Positions 16,185 to 30,286 of a DNA stretch of 64,000 bases are shown piece after piece. A program made the translations under genes and the position numbers. Source of the stretch: Nocardioides marinus. Lineage in GTDB: Bacteria > Pseudomonadota > Alphaproteobacteria > Rhodobacterales > Rhodobacteraceae. Position 1 is the stretch's first letter. Every line of letters begins with the position of its first letter. Location of the stretch: NCBI GenBank assembly GCA_019801415.1, contig JAHVJD010000002.1, positions 310,001-374,000 of the forward strand, in the 5' to 3' direction. The notes beneath the pieces were generated by a model. That model was not told where the DNA came from, made no database searches, and saw nothing but the letters and a program-made list of their open reading frames with translations.

Positions 16185-16706
16185 CTAGCGGGGATTGGCG
16201 GCGCTGTCAGGGGCAGGAATGCCCGGCGTCAGGATTTTCTGCATGAAAACAGTATCAAGCCACTGCCCCCACTTGCAGCCCAACTGCGGCATGCGCGCCG
16301 TTTCCACATAGCCCAGCGCGGCGTGAAAGGCGATGGCGGCCGGGTTCGCGCTGCTGACGCTGGCCACCAGAACGTGGATGTCCGCCTGGCGCGCCGCCGC
16401 CTCCAGCGCCTGCATCAGCAAGCGCCCGGCCCCCTGGCCCTGGGCCTCGGGCAACAGGTGGATGGTGTGTTCGGCGGTAAACCGATAGCCGGGACCGGCG
16501 CGAAACGGGAAGAAATAGGCATGGCCCAGCACCCGGCCCGCCTGCTCGGCGACAAAGTACCCGCCCGGCCGTGCCGCGATCTGCGCCCGGACCTGCTCGG
16601 GCGTTTTCTCTTCGGTGTTGAACGTGGCCAGCGTGTCGCGGATCACCCAGTTGGCGATGGCACAGCAGGGCTCGGCGTCCGCGGCGGTGGCAGGGCGGAT
16701 CTTCAT
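16185..16706 (-). CDS. GNAT N-acetyltransferase, phosphinothricin-acetyltransferase-like
   Basis: The product is 173 residues. The acetyl-CoA loop QGQGAGRLL and the preceding EHTIHLLPEA strand are typical of the GNAT fold. The N-terminal IRPATAADAEPCCAIANWVI and the ending GCKWGQWLDTVFMQK resemble the Bar/Pat/MddA subgroup, which acetylates phosphinothricin-like or methionine-derived amino acids; the substrate here is inferred only. Its start shares an ATGA overlap with the VOC gene stop (16703-16706), so translation is coupled. Confidence 0.85.
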   Translation of the reverse strand: MKIRPATAADAEPCCAIANWVIRDTLATFNTEEKTPEQVRAQIAARPGGYFVAEQAGRVLGHAYFFPFRAGPGYRFTAEHTIHLLPEAQGQGAGRLLMQALEAAARQADIHVLVASVSSANPAAIAFHAALGYVETARMPQLGCKWGQWLDTVFMQKILTPGIPAPDSAANPR

Positions 16707-17314
16707 GCCAGCAGCCTCGGCCCGTGCGGCGTGTCGAACTCGGCCTGCAGGGCGGGATGGCCCGGCTCAACCACCACGCGCGGATCTTCCAGCACCCGCG
16801 CAAGTGCGGCACGCAGGGCGCTGGCCTCCGGGTGGCTGACCGTCAGCCGCCGCAGCCGACACCCCGATTGTGGCAGGCTGGCGGCCGGCGGCGGCGACTG
16901 CCATTGCAGAACCGACGGAAAGACGTTGCCAAAGGGCTGTATCCCATCCGCGGGCACCGTCATCAGCCAGCGCAGGTCGCCGCGCTGCATCTGCACCGGA
17001 GACTGCGCATGCTTCGGCAGCAGTGCCTGCTCCTGCGCCAGATCCTCGGCCCGCAGGATCCAATGCGCCAGCCGCGCCGGGCCCCTGAAATTGTCGAGGT
17101 CGAACCAGCGGGGCCGTTGCTGCGGCTGCTGCGCGGGATCAATGGCGATCGCCTCCAGATAGAGGCCGTCCTCAAGCCCGATCAGGCGGTTGTGCGTGCC
17201 GAAGCGGGCGTGGCTGCCGCCTGGCTCGAGCCGGACCCCCAAAGCCTCTTCCACATGGGCGGTGGCCGCCGCCAGGGTGGCGCCCGCCACGGCCAGGTGA
17301 TCCAGTCTCATCAT
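16703..17314 (-). CDS. VOC-family (glyoxalase-like domain) protein
   Basis: The product is 203 residues. The start MRLDHLAVAGATLAAATAHV and the following RFGTHNRLIGLEDGLYLEAI match the glyoxalase-like (PF13468-type) half of VOC proteins, including the His and Glu that usually hold a metal. The second half is weaker. No substrate can be named. It is the first gene of a minus-strand run (VOC, GNAT, DjlA-like, EEP) with overlapping or nearly abutting ends. GGGAG lies just before the two possible ATG starts (17314 and 17311). Confidence 0.8.
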   Translation of the reverse strand: MMRLDHLAVAGATLAAATAHVEEALGVRLEPGGSHARFGTHNRLIGLEDGLYLEAIAIDPAQQPQQRPRWFDLDNFRGPARLAHWILRAEDLAQEQALLPKHAQSPVQMQRGDLRWLMTVPADGIQPFGNVFPSVLQWQSPPPAASLPQSGCRLRRLTVSHPEASALRAALARVLEDPRVVVEPGHPALQAEFDTPHGPRLLA

Positions 17315-17394
17315 GCGCTCCCTCTGCCGCCGACAGGGCAGAGACTAGCCAAGCCGCGGCCGGGCGCAAGCCGCGATTGCGCCCCTGCGCCGCG

Positions 17395-20055
17395 TCAGGC
17401 CGACCGCGCCCAGGGCTCGTCAACGTCCTCGTAGACCTCCGCCTGCGACGGCGGCGCTGCCGGGTCATCATGGGTGCGGAACGCGCCGATCGCCTCGGCC
17501 ATTGCCTGCGCCTCGCGCGACAGCCCCTGACTGGAGGCGGTGACCTCTTCGAACAGGCCCGCGTTGCGGGTGGTGGCATCATCCAGGCTGGCCATCGCCG
17601 CATTGATTTCCTGCAGGCTGCCGGACTGTTCGCTGGCCGCCTGGGAGATGGTTTTCATCAGGTCCGCGGCGCTGGTCACCGAGGTGGAGATCTCGTCGAT
17701 CGCCGCACGGGTCTGATCGACCAGGCCCGCCCCGAGGTCGACGTTCTCGCTCGCCTCGGCCACCAGGGTGGCGATTTCGGTCGCCGCTTCCTTTGAGCGA
17801 TGCGCCAGGGTGCGGACCTCGGAAGCGACGACGGCAAACCCCTTGCCAACCGACCCGGCGCGCGCGGCCTCGACCCCGGCGTTCAGCGCCAGAAGGTTGG
17901 TCTGCTGTGCGATCGAGTCCATCAGCCCGATGATCTGCGAAATCTTCTGCGAGCTCTCCTTGATCGCCTCCATCGCGCCATAGGCCTGTTCCACCACCTC
18001 GATGCTGTTGTCAGCGTTGCGCCGCGCCGTCTCGACCGAGGCGGAGGCCTCTCCCGAGGCCTTGGCGGTGCCGCTGATCGACACCGACAGCTGGTTCACC
18101 GCCGCAGCGGTGCCCGCCAGCGTCTGCGCGGTGCGCTCGGAGCGGCCCGACAGGTCATGCGAGGCCGCGGAGATCTCGGTGCTGCTGCCCGCGATCGACA
18201 GGCCATTGGCGCTGAGACTGCGGATCGAGGCTTCCAGCTTGTCCACCGCGGCGTTGAAATCATCGCGCAGCTTGGCATAGCCCTCGCCCATCTCCTCCTC
18301 GATCCGCACGGTCAGATCACCTTGCGACAACCGCTCAAGACCGGCGCCGATGGCGCCGACGGCGGCGGTCTGTTCGGCCAGCCGGGCGTTGCGCTCGGCC
18401 TCGGCCGTGGCCTCCACCTCGGCCTTTTCGACCAGCCCGTCACGGAACACCCGCAAGGCGGTGGCGATGCGGCGGATCTCGTCGCTGGCCCGCTCGTAGC
18501 CGGTGACCGGACGCAGATCGCCCGCCGCCAGCCGCTCGGTGGTGGCGCTGATGTTGGCCAGCGGACGCAGGATCAGCACCCGGGTCAGCACAAGCGCCGC
18601 CACAAAGACCGCTGCCGCCACGCCCATCAGCATCTGCATTTGCCGCTGCGCCGCTTGAACTTCACCGGACAAACCCTCGGCAATAGATGATATTTCCAAC
18701 TGGCTGTCGGCGCCCAGCTTGCCCGCGCTATCGGCAAAGCGCAGCACGGCCGCAACCGTCGCCTGCGCCGCCTCGGCGGCCTCGTCCGAAGCACGCAGCG
18801 CGGCGGCCTTGAACAGCGGCAGACCGTTGGCCGGATCGGCCATGGCGATCATCGCTTCCAGCTCGGTGCGGAACACGCCCTGTTCGAACGCGTAGAACCC
18901 TTCCAGCGCCTGCGCCGCCGCCTGCAACGACCCCGTCGCAATCTCCACCGCATCCAGGTCCGAGGCGGCCGCCATGTCCAACGCGGCGACCTGGAAGGCG
19001 TTGATCCAGCGGGTCAGCTCCAGCAGCTGCAACAACACGCCGACCTGGTTGTCCAGCAGCCGCTGGATGGTGTCACGGTTGCCGGCGCTGGCCCCGGCGG
19101 CCGCTTCCGAAAGGCTGCGGGTCATCGTTTCGATCGCAGCCGTGAGCGGGCCGAGGCTGGCACTGCGCGCCGCCAGCACCGGCCCGCGGCTTTCCTTCAG
19201 CTCCTTCCGGCTGGCCGACAGCGTCGACTGGAACAGGGCCACCGCGGCGCTGATCTCGCGACGCGACCCGGCGTCCACGCCGAGGTCCTCCAGCCGCGCC
19301 AGAACCGGCTTCAGCCGGGAACCGGCGGTCTTGGCCATCTTCTTCAATTCGCGCTTGGTGGCGACGTCGCGGACATGCCCCAGCGCCAGCGCCGCGCCGG
19401 AGAGAATGCTGATGTCCGCCCGCGCTTCCAGCAGCGTTTGCAGGTCGCCAAACTGCTGCTCGACCAGCGTTTTCAGCGCCGCATCGACCTGGGTGATCGT
19501 GGCTTCGCCGCCCTCGACCAGGCCACTGCGGGCCGCACCGGCCACATCAGCCAGCCGCATCTGTACGGTCTCTCCCATCATCTGCAGACTAGAAGTGCGA
19601 ATGTCGATCATCACCTGGTTACGGAAGGCCCCGCTGCGGGCCGCGATCAGGCTGTTGAGCCGGTCGGCGGCCGTTGCCGCCTCGGCCTGAAACTGCGCCT
19701 GGTGGTCGCCGCCCAACCCTGCCGCGCTGGCGTTCAGATGCGCGATGGCGGCGGCGGCCTCCTCCTCGGCGGCGGAAAGTTCGGTCGCGTCGCTGGCCTG
19801 CAATACCGCGATCATCACGTCCTTGGTGCGGGCCGCCGCGTCGGTCAGCTGGCGGCTCAGCTCCAGCTCCGGCACTTTCTCATCTGTCAGCACCCGCATC
19901 TGGCTGCCCACCTGCGCGAACACCAGCGACACCAGCAATCCCACTGCTGCGGCCGCGGCCCCCATCGCCATGAGGATCAGCGTGATCTTGGCGCCAATGC
20001 TGGAAAAAGGCCGAAAATAACGTTTTGCGGATCCGTTTTTTTTGCGTGCGGTCAT
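17395..20055 (-). CDS. Methyl-accepting chemotaxis protein
   Basis: The product is 886 residues from the ATG at 20055, chosen because GGAAGAG precedes it and TM1 then begins near residue 21; the open frame extends upstream without a good start. TM1 is at about 21-47, followed by an unusually long extracytoplasmic sensor region of about 420 residues, TM2 at about 470-495, a HAMP domain ([20 protein letters not shown]), and a second HAMP-like segment near 575. The signalling domain has the conserved tip [18 protein letters not shown] near 718. The C-terminus is acidic and lacks an obvious CheR-binding pentapeptide. The ligand is unknown. No che genes are nearby. Confidence 0.93.
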   Translation of the reverse strand: MTARKKNGSAKRYFRPFSSIGAKITLILMAMGAAAAAVGLLVSLVFAQVGSQMRVLTDEKVPELELSRQLTDAAARTKDVMIAVLQASDATELSAAEEEAAAAIAHLNASAAGLGGDHQAQFQAEAATAADRLNSLIAARSGAFRNQVMIDIRTSSLQMMGETVQMRLADVAGAARSGLVEGGEATITQVDAALKTLVEQQFGDLQTLLEARADISILSGAALALGHVRDVATKRELKKMAKTAGSRLKPVLARLEDLGVDAGSRREISAAVALFQSTLSASRKELKESRGPVLAARSASLGPLTAAIETMTRSLSEAAAGASAGNRDTIQRLLDNQVGVLLQLLELTRWINAFQVAALDMAAASDLDAVEIATGSLQAAAQALEGFYAFEQGVFRTELEAMIAMADPANGLPLFKAAALRASDEAAEAAQATVAAVLRFADSAGKLGADSQLEISSIAEGLSGEVQAAQRQMQMLMGVAAAVFVAALVLTRVLILRPLANISATTERLAAGDLRPVTGYERASDEIRRIATALRVFRDGLVEKAEVEATAEAERNARLAEQTAAVGAIGAGLERLSQGDLTVRIEEEMGEGYAKLRDDFNAAVDKLEASIRSLSANGLSIAGSSTEISAASHDLSGRSERTAQTLAGTAAAVNQLSVSISGTAKASGEASASVETARRNADNSIEVVEQAYGAMEAIKESSQKISQIIGLMDSIAQQTNLLALNAGVEAARAGSVGKGFAVVASEVRTLAHRSKEAATEIATLVAEASENVDLGAGLVDQTRAAIDEISTSVTSAADLMKTISQAASEQSGSLQEINAAMASLDDATTRNAGLFEEVTASSQGLSREAQAMAEAIGAFRTHDDPAAPPSQAEVYEDVDEPWARSA

Positions 20056-20293
20056 GATCTCTTCCGTGGCAGCCGCCAGATCCCCCCGGGCCGCCGATGG
20101 CCGATGGGAAGATGCCGCCCCGCAGGACCGCGCTCTGGCGAATACAGGCCGACCACGAGCCGGCCCCCTGTTCCATGCCCCGAATGGACCGCAAGAGCGT
20201 AAACAAACCGTAAGATCGTCCGGGTGCGCGGGCAAACAAACGCTTCGCTTTTTAACGAGCCCGGCGTTTGCCTGCCTGTGCAACCCCTTGGGG

Positions 20294-21955
20294 TCAGTCC
20301 GGCACCCCCGCCGCGCGGAGGGCGCTGACCCATTCCTGGCCCGCCGGGCTCATCGCGGCGGGATTGTCACGCTGAAACTGCGAAAGATTGAATCGCGGTG
20401 CTGCCTGCAACAAACGGTCCACGGTACTGCGCGCCTCGGCGTCACGGCCCGACATCTGCAGCGCAATCGCCTTGGAGCGCAGCGGCACCGGGAAGGCCTG
20501 TTTCGACCGCAGCGAGCGGTCCGCCAGCTCGATCGCGCGCCCGAAGTCGCGCGCGGTCAGGTTGGCCAGCGCCGAGATCGCATCGAAATAATAGCTTTGC
20601 GGCCCCAGCGGCGACAGTCGGCGGGCCGCATCGGTCAGCGCCACCGCCTCGTCCGGCACGTCCTGATAGGCCAGCGTCGCGCCTTTCAGCAGCAGGGCCA
20701 GCGCCTCGTTCGGGTTGTCCCGCAAGGCCAGGTCATAGGCATCCTGCGCAAGGTCAAAGCGGAACAGCAGATGGCTGGAAATCAGCCCCTTCAGCGTATG
20801 CGCCAGCGAGAACCCCGGCGCGACGGCGATGGCGGCCTCGGCCATGCGGGTGGCCAGGCGACAATCCTGCTCACGGTTCGGCGACAGCCCCTTCTCAACC
20901 CGCATCGCGTGCCAGAAGCCCATCCAGGTCAGCGGCAAGGCGTGATCGGGTTCCCGTTCCAGCAGGTGCATCAGGAGATCATGGGCCTGCTGGAATTTTT
21001 CCGCCTCCATTTCCTGCATCTGGGCGATGGCAGCCATCAGCAGCGTGTGATTTTCCAGGTCCCTCAGTGGCTGGAAGCCGACCAGCCGCACCGCCTCTCC
21101 GGCCGCGGTCTGGCCGATCTGCTGGGTTGCATTGCGCAGCGCGGTGCTGCGCCCCTCCAACAGGTTGCGCTGGCTGCCTTCGAAGCTGCGCGACCAGACG
21201 ACTTTCTCGCGCGGGGCATCATGCAGGTCGATCTGGGCCCGGAAACGGCTGCCGTCGGTGGTTATGCTGCCGGTCACCAGGTAGCCCGCCTGCGCCAGCC
21301 CAGCCACCTCGGCCGGGCGCACCCGCTGCGGATCCAGCTGCCGGGACGCAAGATAAGAGGTCACCGAAAACGCCCAGCTGCGCGACAGGTGGCGCGACAG
21401 CTCCTCGGCGATCAGGTCGCCAAGCACGCCGTTGTCCTCGCTCGGGTGGCGTTGGGCAAACGGCAGGACGGTCACCGTCGGCAGCAGCCCGTCAAGCACC
21501 ACGCGGCCGCGGTGCGGTGCGCCGGTCGCGGCGGCTTGCGGCGCGATGCGCGCCAGCTCCTGCCGCGTCTCGCTGAGCCAGCTGCGAAACACCTCCTCGT
21601 GCGGCAGCTCAAAGCCTTCCATGAAGGTCGGCCCGCCGCTGACGCCGCTGTCCAGCTCGATCCGGGTGAGGTCGAGGATCACCCGCTCGCGATTGGCGAA
21701 CAACAGCTTGGCCGCCTCAGGTCCCAGGTGGCGGCGCAGGGTTGACAGCGCCGTGCGCAGGCTGGCCTTGGCCTGTTCCGGCTGCGCGAGACACCAGAGC
21801 GTCTTTTCAAGGAAGGCGCGGGTGCGAATGCCACCCTCTGCCGTCGATAGCAGGGCCAGCAGAGCCTGGTGCTTGGCGCCCAGTGGAATGCTGCGGCCGT
21901 CCGCATGAAACACGCCAAAGGCGCCAAACCGGCAAATTCTCAGGAGAACGGTCAT
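20294..21955 (-). CDS. Winged-helix transcriptional regulator with TPR-like C-terminal half (SARP/CadC-like)
   Basis: The product is 553 residues from the ATG at 21955; a TTG at 21970 is possible. The first 95 residues look like an OmpR/SARP-type winged helix ([20 protein letters not shown], then [10 protein letters not shown]). The middle resembles the TolB/adenylate-cyclase-associated domain ([28 protein letters not shown]), and the last 250 residues form TPR-like helical pairs. No transmembrane helix is visible, so it is a soluble regulator. Such proteins usually control neighbouring or virulence/secretion genes; the target here is unknown. An AT-rich palindrome lies about 80 bases upstream. 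Confidence 0.8.
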   Translation of the reverse strand: MTVLLRICRFGAFGVFHADGRSIPLGAKHQALLALLSTAEGGIRTRAFLEKTLWCLAQPEQAKASLRTALSTLRRHLGPEAAKLLFANRERVILDLTRIELDSGVSGGPTFMEGFELPHEEVFRSWLSETRQELARIAPQAAATGAPHRGRVVLDGLLPTVTVLPFAQRHPSEDNGVLGDLIAEELSRHLSRSWAFSVTSYLASRQLDPQRVRPAEVAGLAQAGYLVTGSITTDGSRFRAQIDLHDAPREKVVWSRSFEGSQRNLLEGRSTALRNATQQIGQTAAGEAVRLVGFQPLRDLENHTLLMAAIAQMQEMEAEKFQQAHDLLMHLLEREPDHALPLTWMGFWHAMRVEKGLSPNREQDCRLATRMAEAAIAVAPGFSLAHTLKGLISSHLLFRFDLAQDAYDLALRDNPNEALALLLKGATLAYQDVPDEAVALTDAARRLSPLGPQSYYFDAISALANLTARDFGRAIELADRSLRSKQAFPVPLRSKAIALQMSGRDAEARSTVDRLLQAAPRFNLSQFQRDNPAAMSPAGQEWVSALRAAGVPD

Positions 21956-22032
21956 TGCAACACCCCGCAAACGAGAAGAAGAATACAGTTAAACCACGAT
22001 CATCTTGCCGCTTGCCGCAGGTTTTTGCAATC

Positions 22033-22051
22033 TTTAGTTGCATAAACTAAA
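22033..22051 (-). promoter_or_regulatory. AT-rich palindrome upstream of the SARP-like regulator
   Basis: TTTAGTT (22033-22039) and its exact complement AACTAAA (22045-22051) flank GCATA. The site is about 78 bases upstream of the regulator start codon, in the only AT-rich patch of this intergenic region. It is a candidate operator, perhaps for autoregulation; nothing ties it to a named protein. Confidence 0.35.
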
Positions 22052-22310
22052 ATTTTTGAACAACTTTAAAGAGATACAGGCCGCTGTTTGATGCCGTGGC
22101 CTGGCCGGACCGCCCCGGCACATGTCCTTGGGGCCGTCGCCGAGCCTCGGACACCACCGGAATGAATCGTTTGTTGGGAATAACTTGACCAGCTTCGCGA
22201 CCAGGGCGCCCTGCGCCCGTGCGGGGGCTCGCAGAAGTATTGCTGGGATCTCGGCGCGGCGGCAGGCGCCCCGACAGGGGCGGCTGCCCGGCCCAAGGCC
22301 GCCAAGGGAT

Positions 22311-22362
22311 CCGCCCAAGGGGCGGACCCCTGCGGGCGCGGGAGCCCCCCGCCCGCAGGGGT
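22311..22362 (-). terminator. Paired GC hairpins downstream of mcm
   Basis: A 13-bp perfect stem (22326-22338 with 22350-22362; arms ACCCCTGCGGGCG and its complement) starts 11 bases past the mcm stop. It is followed by a second hairpin CCGCCC-AAG-GGGCGG (22311-22325). Neither is followed by a U-run on the minus strand, so this may be a factor-dependent stop or an mRNA-stabilising end. Confidence 0.55.
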
Positions 22363-22372
22363 TCAGGTCACG

Positions 22373-24499
<2,127 letters not shown>

Positions 24500-25574
24500 C
24501 AGGTCTTCCTCTCGTCAGTCGGGTGCGGGGCGGGTTCAGGCCCGCCGCCAGTTTTTCGGGGTCTTCGACCAGCGTGGCGAGGCCATCTGCCCCCCCTGCC
24601 AGCCACATCATGTCGTCGGCGTAGACCTCGCGCAGGGCGGCGGCCTGGGCCTCGTCGAAGGGATGCCAGCGGCCGCTGCCCTCGGGCAGCTGTTCCGCGA
24701 CGCGCTGCGGCAGGCTGGCCCGCAGATCGGCCAGGCACAGCGAGGCATTCAGCCGCACGCGCGCATGGGCGCGCGGGGCGGTCTGGCTGGTGAGCGCCTT
24801 CAGCTGGGCCTCGGGGCGGGCCCCGAAGATTTCAAACGGCAGCACATGCAGGCGCACGCCGGGCATGGCGGCGGCGATGTCGGTGATCACGTCGCGCCAG
24901 CTGCGCGGCGCGCGCGCCAGCCGATCCAGCTGCGCCGGCGTCGGCAGCCGGTGGCCGCGCGCCACCGCATAGGCCAGCGCCGAGGTCCAGTAGCCGTCGA
25001 GACTCCGGATGTTCAGCGCCAGATCGCTGACGCCGCCCTCGAAGGCGCGGGCAAAGCGGGCCATGCGTTCTCCGGCACCGCCATAAAGCCCGCCGTGCCG
25101 CAGGTTGTCGCGGATGTTGCCGATCATGTTCTCGTCACTGACGATCAGATGCTGCACCCCGGCCGCACGGCTGTATTCCAGTTGGATCTGCAACCGCCCG
25201 CGGGCGCGGTCGGCAAGGTTGCGGCCGGTCACCCTTGCCGGGCCCGGCTGGATGCCGTGAAACAGGCCACGCCGGGTCCGCCGCGGCCCCCAGAAGCCGA
25301 TGCCCTCGGCGGTCAGCGCGGGGCTGTTCTGGCGCAGGTATTCCTGGAACGACGTGGTGGCGCAGCGATGGGCGCCGACATGCAGGATCACGTTCATCAT
25401 GGTGCGGGACCTCTCTGGGAGGGCCGCGGGCCGCAGCCCGGTCACGGGGGGATGAACAATCATGACTGCCAACCCCTGATTATCCCGTTAATGGGAACGT
25501 TTTTTGCCCCTGCCACGGAATTGACGGTCGCAATTGCCGCGGTTGCACATATATTCAACCCAACAGGAGAGACC

Positions 25575-26009
25575 ATGAAAGCAATCCTAACCGTTGTTTT
25601 GGCAGGATTTCTGCCGCTGACCGCCATGGCTGCCGACAGCAGCACGGATGAGCTGATCCAGCCAGGATACGATGTGCAGCTGTCCGACTTCCAATGGACC
25701 CACCGCCCGGTTGTGGTGTTTGCCGACAGCCCCGAGGACCCGCGTTTCCACGAACAGCTGCAACGGCTGATGGACGGCATCGAGGCGCTGCGCGAGCGCG
25801 ACGTCATCGTGCTGACCGACACGGACCCCGCGGCGAAATCCGCCCTGCGCCAGAAACTGCGTCCGCGCGGCTTCATGTTGGTGCTGGTGGGCAAGGACGG
25901 CGGCGTGAAGCTGCGCAAACCGCACCCCTGGACGGTGCGCGAGCTGTCGCGCAGCATCGACAAATTCCCCGAGCGGCTGCGCGAAGTGGAAGAGCGGCGC
26001 GGCGGCTGA
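25575..26009 (+). CDS. DUF4174 domain-containing secreted protein
   Basis: The product is 144 residues. The signal peptide MKAILTVVLAGFLPLTAMA is followed by a thioredoxin-like DUF4174 domain: RPVVVFADSPEDPRFHEQ, then RDVIVLTDTD, RPRGFMLVLVGKDGGVKLR and PWTVRELSRSIDKFP. The family is periplasmic and uncharacterised; there is no CxxC pair, so redox activity is unlikely. The start is backed by AGGAGA. It is a lone plus-strand gene inside the minus-strand pcc/mcm stretch and divides the sulfotransferase gene from a lipoprotein gene. Confidence 0.85.
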   Translation: MKAILTVVLAGFLPLTAMAADSSTDELIQPGYDVQLSDFQWTHRPVVVFADSPEDPRFHEQLQRLMDGIEALRERDVIVLTDTDPAAKSALRQKLRPRGFMLVLVGKDGGVKLRKPHPWTVRELSRSIDKFPERLREVEERRGG

Positions 26010-26040
26010 GGCCTGCGCGCGGCGGCTGCGCCGGAGCTGC

Positions 26041-26544
26041 CTAGCCGTTGCCGCGCACGTAGATCAGCGCCATCGCCTGCTTGTCGAGGACCACCATGGC
26101 ACCGCTGTCCGGCACGAACAGCAGGTTCGATGTCGGGTTGCGGATGGCCTGGTAATAGATCGATTTGACCAGGTCCGACATGCAGCTGACCCCGGCCAGA
26201 CCGGAGTTCAGCACCCCAAGCCCCTGCGGCAGGTCGCGCGACATGATGTCCTCTGTCACCGCGTTGGGGGACTTGCCCGAGATCGCAAAGACCACCGGCG
26301 TCCCGGCTTCCAGCATCTGCATGCCGGTGTTGAGCGAGCGCGCGCGCGCCAGCTGCGAGGTGAGGCGCGGGCTTTCGGAGGTGTGGAACACCGCCGCGGT
26401 GCAGCTCATCGAGCTTTCGAAGAAGAAGGTCTCGCCCAGCTCCACCCAGGCGGAGAGCTGGCTGCGCAACGCCTCTTCCTTGTCCAGCGCGCAGGCGGAC
26501 AGCACCAGAAGCGTCGAGAGCAGGCACAGGGCGGGACGGAACAT
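26041..26544 (-). CDS. Lipoprotein of unknown function
   Basis: The product is 167 residues with a lipoprotein signal peptide ending LVLSAC (Cys18). The mature part contains the segment VELGETFFFESSMSCTAAVF and a second cysteine pair region (GVSCMSD). It ends with SGAMVVLDKQAMALIYVRG. I recognise no domain. It lies 150 bases downstream of pccA on the same strand and may be read with it. Homologues beside pccA would be expected in related genomes if the association is functional. Confidence 0.75.
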   Translation of the reverse strand: MFRPALCLLSTLLVLSACALDKEEALRSQLSAWVELGETFFFESSMSCTAAVFHTSESPRLTSQLARARSLNTGMQMLEAGTPVVFAISGKSPNAVTEDIMSRDLPQGLGVLNSGLAGVSCMSDLVKSIYYQAIRNPTSNLLFVPDSGAMVVLDKQAMALIYVRGNG

Positions 26545-26694
26545 GCGGCACCTTCAGGGGGTCAAACACCGCAGCTGTCGCAGAAATTCCTGAAGATTTC
26601 GTGCATGCCGACAAACGCCTGCGGGCAGATACGCCGACCGGGAGGGCGTCTGCCGCCCCCCTGCCCGCGCTGATATCTGCCCGCAGATCCATTG

Positions 26695-28740
<2,046 letters not shown>

Positions 28741-28868
28741 AGGCTGTCCCTTGTTCCTTGGTAGTGCGGAATGCAAAACGCCGCGCCCGGGGCAGACCCG
28801 GACACGGCGATTGCGCGATTTCAAAAGCGGCCCCGGCGGGGCGGCGGATCAGGGCTGCGGCGGCAGCC

Positions 28869-29072
28869 TCAGCATCTGCGGGGATTCTGCTGGCAATAGA
28901 CCAGGTTTGCGGCGACGCCGACCGCAGCACCGGTGACCGGGTTGGCATCCAGCAGGACCGCGCCGACCGCGCCTGCGCCGCCGCCGTAGATGATCTGCTC
29001 GCCGGTGGTGTCGCCACACGCTGCCAGCAGCCCGCAAAGCGGCAACGCCGCCAGAAGTGTTCTTGCCCGCAT
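28869..29072 (-). CDS. Small glycine-rich lipoprotein
   Basis: The product is 67 residues from the ATG at 29072, preceded by AGAAGGACAAGAAAC, a good ribosome site. The signal peptide ends LLAACG with Cys19 lipidated. The mature part has a glycine-zipper-like run (IIYGGGAGAVGAVLLDAN, then GAAVGVAANLVY) and ends in a Cys-containing tail. It is related in style to 17-kDa glycine-zipper lipoproteins of the outer membrane but much shorter. It is positioned directly upstream of pccA on the same strand. Confidence 0.75.
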   Translation of the reverse strand: MRARTLLAALPLCGLLAACGDTTGEQIIYGGGAGAVGAVLLDANPVTGAAVGVAANLVYCQQNPRRC

Positions 29073-29157
29073 GTTTCTTGTCCTTCTGTTGAGGCATTCA
29101 CTGTCGCGGGGCAATGTGCCCACAAACCACGACCGTGCAAGACAGGCAGGCGGGCGG

Positions 29158-29213
29158 AAAAAAGATGGGCGGAGGCTTGCCGCAAAACTGGGGGGATACG
29201 GCAAGCTTCCGCC
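29158..29213 (-). terminator. Strong intrinsic terminator, minus strand
   Basis: A 15-bp stem (29168-29182 with 29199-29213, one G-T pair) with a 16-base loop is followed on the minus strand by ATCTTTTTT (A-run at 29158-29163). It ends whatever transcript comes from the 29524-30072 side and separates it from the lipoprotein-pccA unit. Confidence 0.8.
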
Positions 29214-29234
29214 AATGCCTGAGAGGGACAAAAG

Positions 29235-29271
29235 ACGGGCAGGCCGCGGATGGGGGCGCGTACCTGCCCGT
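29235..29271 (-). terminator. Second hairpin with U-rich tail, minus strand
   Basis: ACGGGCAGG (29235-29243) pairs perfectly with CCTGCCCGT (29263-29271) around a 19-base loop. On the minus strand CTTTTGTCC follows. It precedes the stronger terminator by 21 bases. Confidence 0.5.
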
Positions 29272-29523
29272 TCAGGCGAAGGGGCCGGAACAAATGCTCG
29301 GCGTGGCGGCGCATCGGCACCGCCGCAGCCAGCATGCCTGCTCCCCTGCCCCATGTAAGCCCCTGTGAGCCGCCCCCGGCGGTTTGGGCAACTTCCCGCT
29401 GAATCGGAGAACCGCTGTGCAAATTCACGCCGAAATTGCGCCCCGACGCCTGCCGGGCAGCGATTGCCGCCCGGTGATGCCGCCGCAGGGACACGGCGGA
29501 CACAGCTATGCGGGGCGCCCGCA

Positions 29524-29868
29524 TCATTCGAAGGCTTCCGGGAAAGAGGCCCGCGCAACGGCCTCGTCGATGACGAGAAGGGCTTCGTAGCTGGCGGGAT
29601 CGAAGGGATCTTCGGCCGGGATCACCTCGCGTCCGAACAGCCAGCTGAGCCGACCGGCATCAAGGTTGCCGCGCTCGAAGGGCTGGTCGCCGAAGTGTTC
29701 CCACAGCGCCTGCATGAACATGGAATCGACGCGTTTGTCGACGTTCTTGCGATCGCGGTAGCGCTCGCGCCGGGTCAGCGGCGTCACCCCCTTGGGATTG
29801 GGGCGACGGATCGTGAACTGGAAATCTGTCCCCGGCATGCGGCCGGGGAACCCGCGGTGTTTCAACAT
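29524..29868 (-). CDS. Conserved-looking hypothetical protein
   Basis: The product is 114 residues from the ATG at 29868, backed by GGAGG nine bases upstream. It is charged and soluble, with TDFQFTIRRPNPKGVTPLTR near the start, an RERYRDRKNVDKRVDSMFMQ helix, and an acidic C-terminus. I recognise no domain or signal peptide. It lies just downstream of a 44-residue lipoprotein gene on the same strand and upstream of two terminators. Its credible ribosome site and compact composition support a real gene. Confidence 0.65.
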   Translation of the reverse strand: MLKHRGFPGRMPGTDFQFTIRRPNPKGVTPLTRRERYRDRKNVDKRVDSMFMQALWEHFGDQPFERGNLDAGRLSWLFGREVIPAEDPFDPASYEALLVIDEAVARASFPEAFE

Positions 29869-29937
29869 CTGGGTGCCTCCGGTCCGGCACCCCACGGGGC
29901 GGCGAGGGCCGGCCGCAGGGCCGGACCCCTGTGATTT

Positions 29938-30072
29938 TTACTTGTACTTGCCGGTGTAGACGGGTTCTTGCGAAACCGGCTCGACCACGACAAACTCTTC
30001 TTCCTGCTGAGCGCAGGCGGCAACGGCGGCCAGCAGGCCGGCCAGGGTGATAAGCTTGATGCTCTTGGACAT
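29938..30072 (-). CDS. 44-residue lipoprotein
   Basis: This short gene has an ATG at 30072, AGGAGACAGAG immediately before it, and a stop at 29938. The signal peptide MSKSIKLITLAGLLAAVAAC gives a lipobox with Cys20. The mature peptide has only 25 residues: an acidic stretch (QQEEEFVVVEPV) followed by VYTGKYK. Short lipoproteins of this design recur in Rhodobacteraceae; their role is unknown, perhaps at the envelope. The gene lies 69 bases upstream of the 114-residue hypothetical gene. Confidence 0.7.
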   Translation of the reverse strand: MSKSIKLITLAGLLAAVAACAQQEEEFVVVEPVSQEPVYTGKYK

Positions 30073-30286
30073 CTCTGTCTCCTGATTGCAAATGTGAAAC
30101 CAGCGGGGGCCAGGCCGCCCGCGTGCCTCAACCTCAAAGTAAAGGCAGCCCGAGGGCCACCGGCATCAAAGATAGCCGGGTTTGCGCCGGAGTCACATCT
30201 GAATCGCGCCAATTGGCGACATTGTGGCTGCAATGCCGCAAGAAACCGCCGATCCCTGCCAATGCCCTCAAGATCTTGTGGTCGCA

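Larger units (their letters stand above)
21956..22372. other. Intergenic region between mcm and the SARP-like regulator gene
   Basis: This 417-base stretch has an AT-rich left part (21960-22080), where the minus-strand promoter of the regulator should lie, and a GC-rich right part with several hairpins downstream of mcm. Short open frames on both strands (within 22034-22318) have no ribosome site or recognisable sequence and are not called. Confidence 0.6.
29073..29523. other. Intergenic stretch with two minus-strand terminator hairpins
   Basis: This 451-base gap lies between the 67-residue lipoprotein gene and the hypothetical gene at 29524. It holds two hairpins oriented to stop minus-strand transcription (29235-29271 and 29168-29213). 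The pccA-side promoter should therefore lie between about 29157 and 29090. Plus-strand open frames here have no start signals and are not called. A small RNA ending at 29158 would fit but is unproven. Confidence 0.5.
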
